Assembly (NCBI RefSeq): GCF_003367315.1
Contig: NZ_CP031415.1
Span: 62,001 to 126,000, forward strand
Direction: 5' to 3'
Length of the DNA: 64,000 nt
Source of the DNA: Saccharospirillum mangrovi
Lineage (GTDB): Bacteria; Pseudomonadota; Gammaproteobacteria; Pseudomonadales; Natronospirillaceae
Shown here: positions 62,023 through 64,000 of the stretch, piece after piece
Position numbering within the stretch: position 1 is the stretch's first letter
Layout of the letters: the number at the start of each line of letters is the position of its first letter
Translations under genes and position numbers: made by a program
Notes under the pieces: model-generated
Databases searched by the model: none
Told to the model about the DNA's origin: nothing
What the model saw: only the letters and a program-made list of their open reading frames with translations

Positions 62023-63726
62023 ATGATTCAGCAGACTGAGCGGTTGCTAATCGTTGATGATGAGCACGCTGCGAACGACACGATCAAATCGTCCATCGAT
62101 CGGCTTGGCCTGCCGATAAAGCAGGCTTATAGCCACGAGGAAGCGTTGGAATGCATTTCAGAAAGCTTCTACGACTTCATTATTCTCGATCAGGTGCTGG
62201 GCGATGGCGATGGTCTGGATGTGTTGCGCCAACTGCGTCGGCGCCAGTATGAGCACAAACCCTTTGTGCTCATCATCAGCGCCAAAGACAGCGAAGAATT
62301 TATTGAAAGCTGTTTCCAAATAGGCGCGGACGATTACCTGAGCAAACCGATCCGACCGACTCTGCTGCGGTTAAAAATCAAAGCCTTTTTGGAAAAGCGG
62401 CGGCTGCGTCGCACCTTTCAGCGCAACAACCATTCGCTGCAACGCTTGCTGGTGCAGATGGAAGACGAAACGCGGATGGCGCGGTTTATCTACGATCATC
62501 TGCGCAGTCGTTATCACGAAAATATCGACAGTTTGCAGTGGCACATTCAGCCGCACTCGCAGTTTTCCGGCGATATGGTGATCAGCTGCGCCGGCCCTAA
62601 CGGCCACCTGTACGGCATGGTTGCTGATGCGACCGGCCATGGTCTGGCGGCCGCCTTAACCATGCTGCCAGCGCTGGGCGTTTTTCACGCCATGGTTAAA
62701 AAAGGCTTTCCGCTGGTGATGATCATCCGCGAGTTGGATCGAAAAGTGTTCGAAGAATCACCGGACGACCGCTTCGTGGCGGCGGTGATGTTCGAATACG
62801 ACCCGGACCTGCACGAACTGGAAGTCTGGAACGGCGGCATGCCGCCGGCATTCTGGGTGAATGGCGGTGGCATTGAACATGAATTTATTTCCACCGCGTT
62901 GCCGTTGGGATTGAGTGGCGAAGAATTTTTCGACGGCCAGACTCAGTCGATCAAAACCAACGCCGACGGATTTTTTATGGCGATCAGCGACGGCCTCGTT
63001 GAGCAGCGCGATGGCAACGACAATTTCTTACCCGTCGATAACTTCCGTGATTGCGTGGCGCAGTCGTCTGCCGACAGCGTGATCAGTGGTTGTGTGGACA
63101 TGCTAAAGCGCCACCTCGACCAACCCATGCCCGACGATGACGTCAGCCTGATGGTGTTCAAACCCGGCGATTTTACTCGTCCGGCGTCCCCTCAAACCAT
63201 CGACAACCGACTGATGCAGGGCAACGCATTATGGAGCTATCGGCTTTGCGGATTTGCATTGGTGGTCGAGGCATTTTTGGCAGCGGCCGATGAAGTGCTG
63301 CAACGTTGGGTGCTGTCGCTCACGGTAAAACAACGCGCGTTTACGGTGTTGTCGGAATTGATCACGAATGCCATCGACCACGGTTGTTTAGGGCTCGACT
63401 CCAATTTGAAAACCGACCCGGAAGGTTTCGCACATTACTTCGAAAAGCGCGAAGAACGCATGGCGCATTTAAGCGATTCTGACTGGGTGGAAGTACGCAT
63501 GAACCTCACCAGCGACAGCTTAATTATTGAAGTTGAAGACAGTGGCGTGGGTTACCGCCGACATAACTCGACGCTTTCAAATCTGAACGCAGTGTCCGGT
63601 CGAGGACTGGCACTGTGCCGGCAACTGGTGTCACAGATGGTGGTCACGCCGCCCGGCAACATGACCATGGTTTCTCTCTCACTCATAGGAAGCAAAACGG
63701 ATGAGCAAGCACTTTCTTATAGTTGA
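62023..63726 (+). CDS. hsbR: Receiver-PP2C phosphatase-HATPase protein (HsbR-like)
   Basis: 567 residues. The receiver domain (1-125) has Asp12/13, phosphoacceptor Asp56 in FIILDQVLG and Lys108 in YLSKPIRP. A SpoIIE/PP2C-type phosphatase follows (about 165-385: VADATGHGLAAALTML, MPDDDVSLMVFK). A GHKL/HATPase serine-kinase-like C-terminal domain (about 420-560) has SELITNAIDHG as the N-box and DSGVGYR as the G1 box. The same order is found in P. aeruginosa HsbR. It would dephosphorylate or phosphorylate the STAS partner depending on receiver state. Overlaps the cheY start by 26 bases. Confidence 0.9.
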   Translation: MIQQTERLLIVDDEHAANDTIKSSIDRLGLPIKQAYSHEEALECISESFYDFIILDQVLGDGDGLDVLRQLRRRQYEHKPFVLIISAKDSEEFIESCFQIGADDYLSKPIRPTLLRLKIKAFLEKRRLRRTFQRNNHSLQRLLVQMEDETRMARFIYDHLRSRYHENIDSLQWHIQPHSQFSGDMVISCAGPNGHLYGMVADATGHGLAAALTMLPALGVFHAMVKKGFPLVMIIRELDRKVFEESPDDRFVAAVMFEYDPDLHELEVWNGGMPPAFWVNGGGIEHEFISTALPLGLSGEEFFDGQTQSIKTNADGFFMAISDGLVEQRDGNDNFLPVDNFRDCVAQSSADSVISGCVDMLKRHLDQPMPDDDVSLMVFKPGDFTRPASPQTIDNRLMQGNALWSYRLCGFALVVEAFLAAADEVLQRWVLSLTVKQRAFTVLSELITNAIDHGCLGLDSNLKTDPEGFAHYFEKREERMAHLSDSDWVEVRMNLTSDSLIIEVEDSGVGYRRHNSTLSNLNAVSGRGLALCRQLVSQMVVTPPGNMTMVSLSLIGSKTDEQALSYS

Positions 63727-64000
63727 TGATTCCTCGTCCATTCGACAGATGGTCGAGCACACTCTGAAGACCGCCGGCTATCAGGTAACGGCGGCCGAAG
63801 ACGGACAGGACGCACTGGATAAATGCCAAAGTGCCAGCTACGACTGTGTATTAACGGATCAGAACATGCCGCGCATGGATGGGCTGACGTTAATCCGTTC
63901 GTTGCGAGCGCAGGCGAATTACAAATCGACACCCATCCTGGTGCTCACCACGGAAGCCAGCGACGACATGAAAGCCCAGGGAAAAAGTGCCGGCGCTACC
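63701..64000 (+). CDS. cheY: CheY-like response regulator, cut by the window end
   Basis: The first 100 residues are present: a stand-alone receiver with FLIVDDSSSIRQMVEHTL (acidic pair Asp9/10), TDQNMPRMDGL (phosphoacceptor Asp at about 53) and PILVLTTEAS (conserved Thr). The rest, including the Lys of the last motif, lies outside. It begins inside the end of the HsbR-like gene, implying coupling. CheY at this place suggests that cheA and cheW follow beyond the window. Confidence 0.9.
   Translation, partial: MSKHFLIVDDSSSIRQMVEHTLKTAGYQVTAAEDGQDALDKCQSASYDCVLTDQNMPRMDGLTLIRSLRAQANYKSTPILVLTTEASDDMKAQGKSAGAT

Overview
The window is one contiguous stretch of ordinary bacterial chromosome from a gammaproteobacterium, most likely a marine member of the Oceanospirillales/Saccharospirillaceae type or a near relative. 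The pointers are an Rsd/AlgQ gene close to an AlgP-like lysine/alanine-rich histone-like gene, ribosome modulation factor, the ubiE-ubiJ-ubiB-hisE-tatABC order, a YheS-type ABC-F gene beside a TIGR02444 gene, and an HsbA/HsbR-like pair. Base composition is moderately G+C-rich and even, except for an A+T-rich patch at about 49.26-50.41 kb and A+T-rich intergenic DNA at about 60.07-60.51 kb. I found no rRNA, convincing tRNA, CRISPR array, prophage or insertion sequence. The genus is inference; I ran no searches.

Layout. 0-9.2 kb: a truncated membrane protein, periplasmic nucleotidase CpdB, a double-HTH regulator, dut/coaBC facing radC, rpmB-rpmG with a structured leader, a methyltransferase behind another structured leader, mutM and pdxH. 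9.2-12.6 kb: a long multi-stem inverted repeat, a divergent FAD oxidase/kynureninase-like pair, and a PagL-like lipid A deacylase. 12.6-15.9 kb: selenouridine genes selU and an NADH-dehydrogenase-like/SelD fusion. 16-20.5 kb: tex, gshA and rmf. 20.5-28 kb: a FliL-like gene, rsd, a WD40 lipoprotein, an orphan ParA, the AlgP-like gene, TIGR02444, yheS and a stand-alone ClpP-like protease. 28-36 kb: rho, trxA, hemB, ubiE-ubiJ-ubiB, hisE and tatABC. 36-42 kb: a dihydrodiol-dehydrogenase-like oxidoreductase, then a TRAP transporter-gluconokinase-GntR unit with two GntR-type operators.

42-48.4 kb: an AEC transporter, a secreted LCAT-like lipase and a ZrgA-type putative metal-uptake operon (DUF2946, His-rich ZrgA-like protein, ABC ATPase, permease, DUF3299), then a YbiI-like zinc-finger protein. 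48.4-52.1 kb: an ECF42-type sigma factor with two DGPF/YCII partners, interrupted by an A+T-rich foreign-looking gene. 52.1-52.8 kb: a DUF1127 protein and an unlisted 31-residue small ORF with its own ribosome binding site and promoter. 52.9-60 kb: gamma-carbonic anhydrase, ppx and ppk, hpt, folA, a VOC protein, a 1-Cys peroxiredoxin and an unknown gene. 60.5-64 kb: the start of a signalling cluster (MCP, STAS protein, receiver-PP2C-HATPase protein, CheY), cut by the window end.

The items most worth a second look are the multi-stem repeat at 9215-9322, the predicted GntR-controlled TRAP gluconate transporter, the ECF42/DGPF operon split by an unknown membrane gene, the SelD fusion with SelU, the MCP/HsbA/HsbR/CheY arrangement, the structured rmf leader with a possible small ORF, and the 31-residue ORF upstream of the DUF1127 gene.
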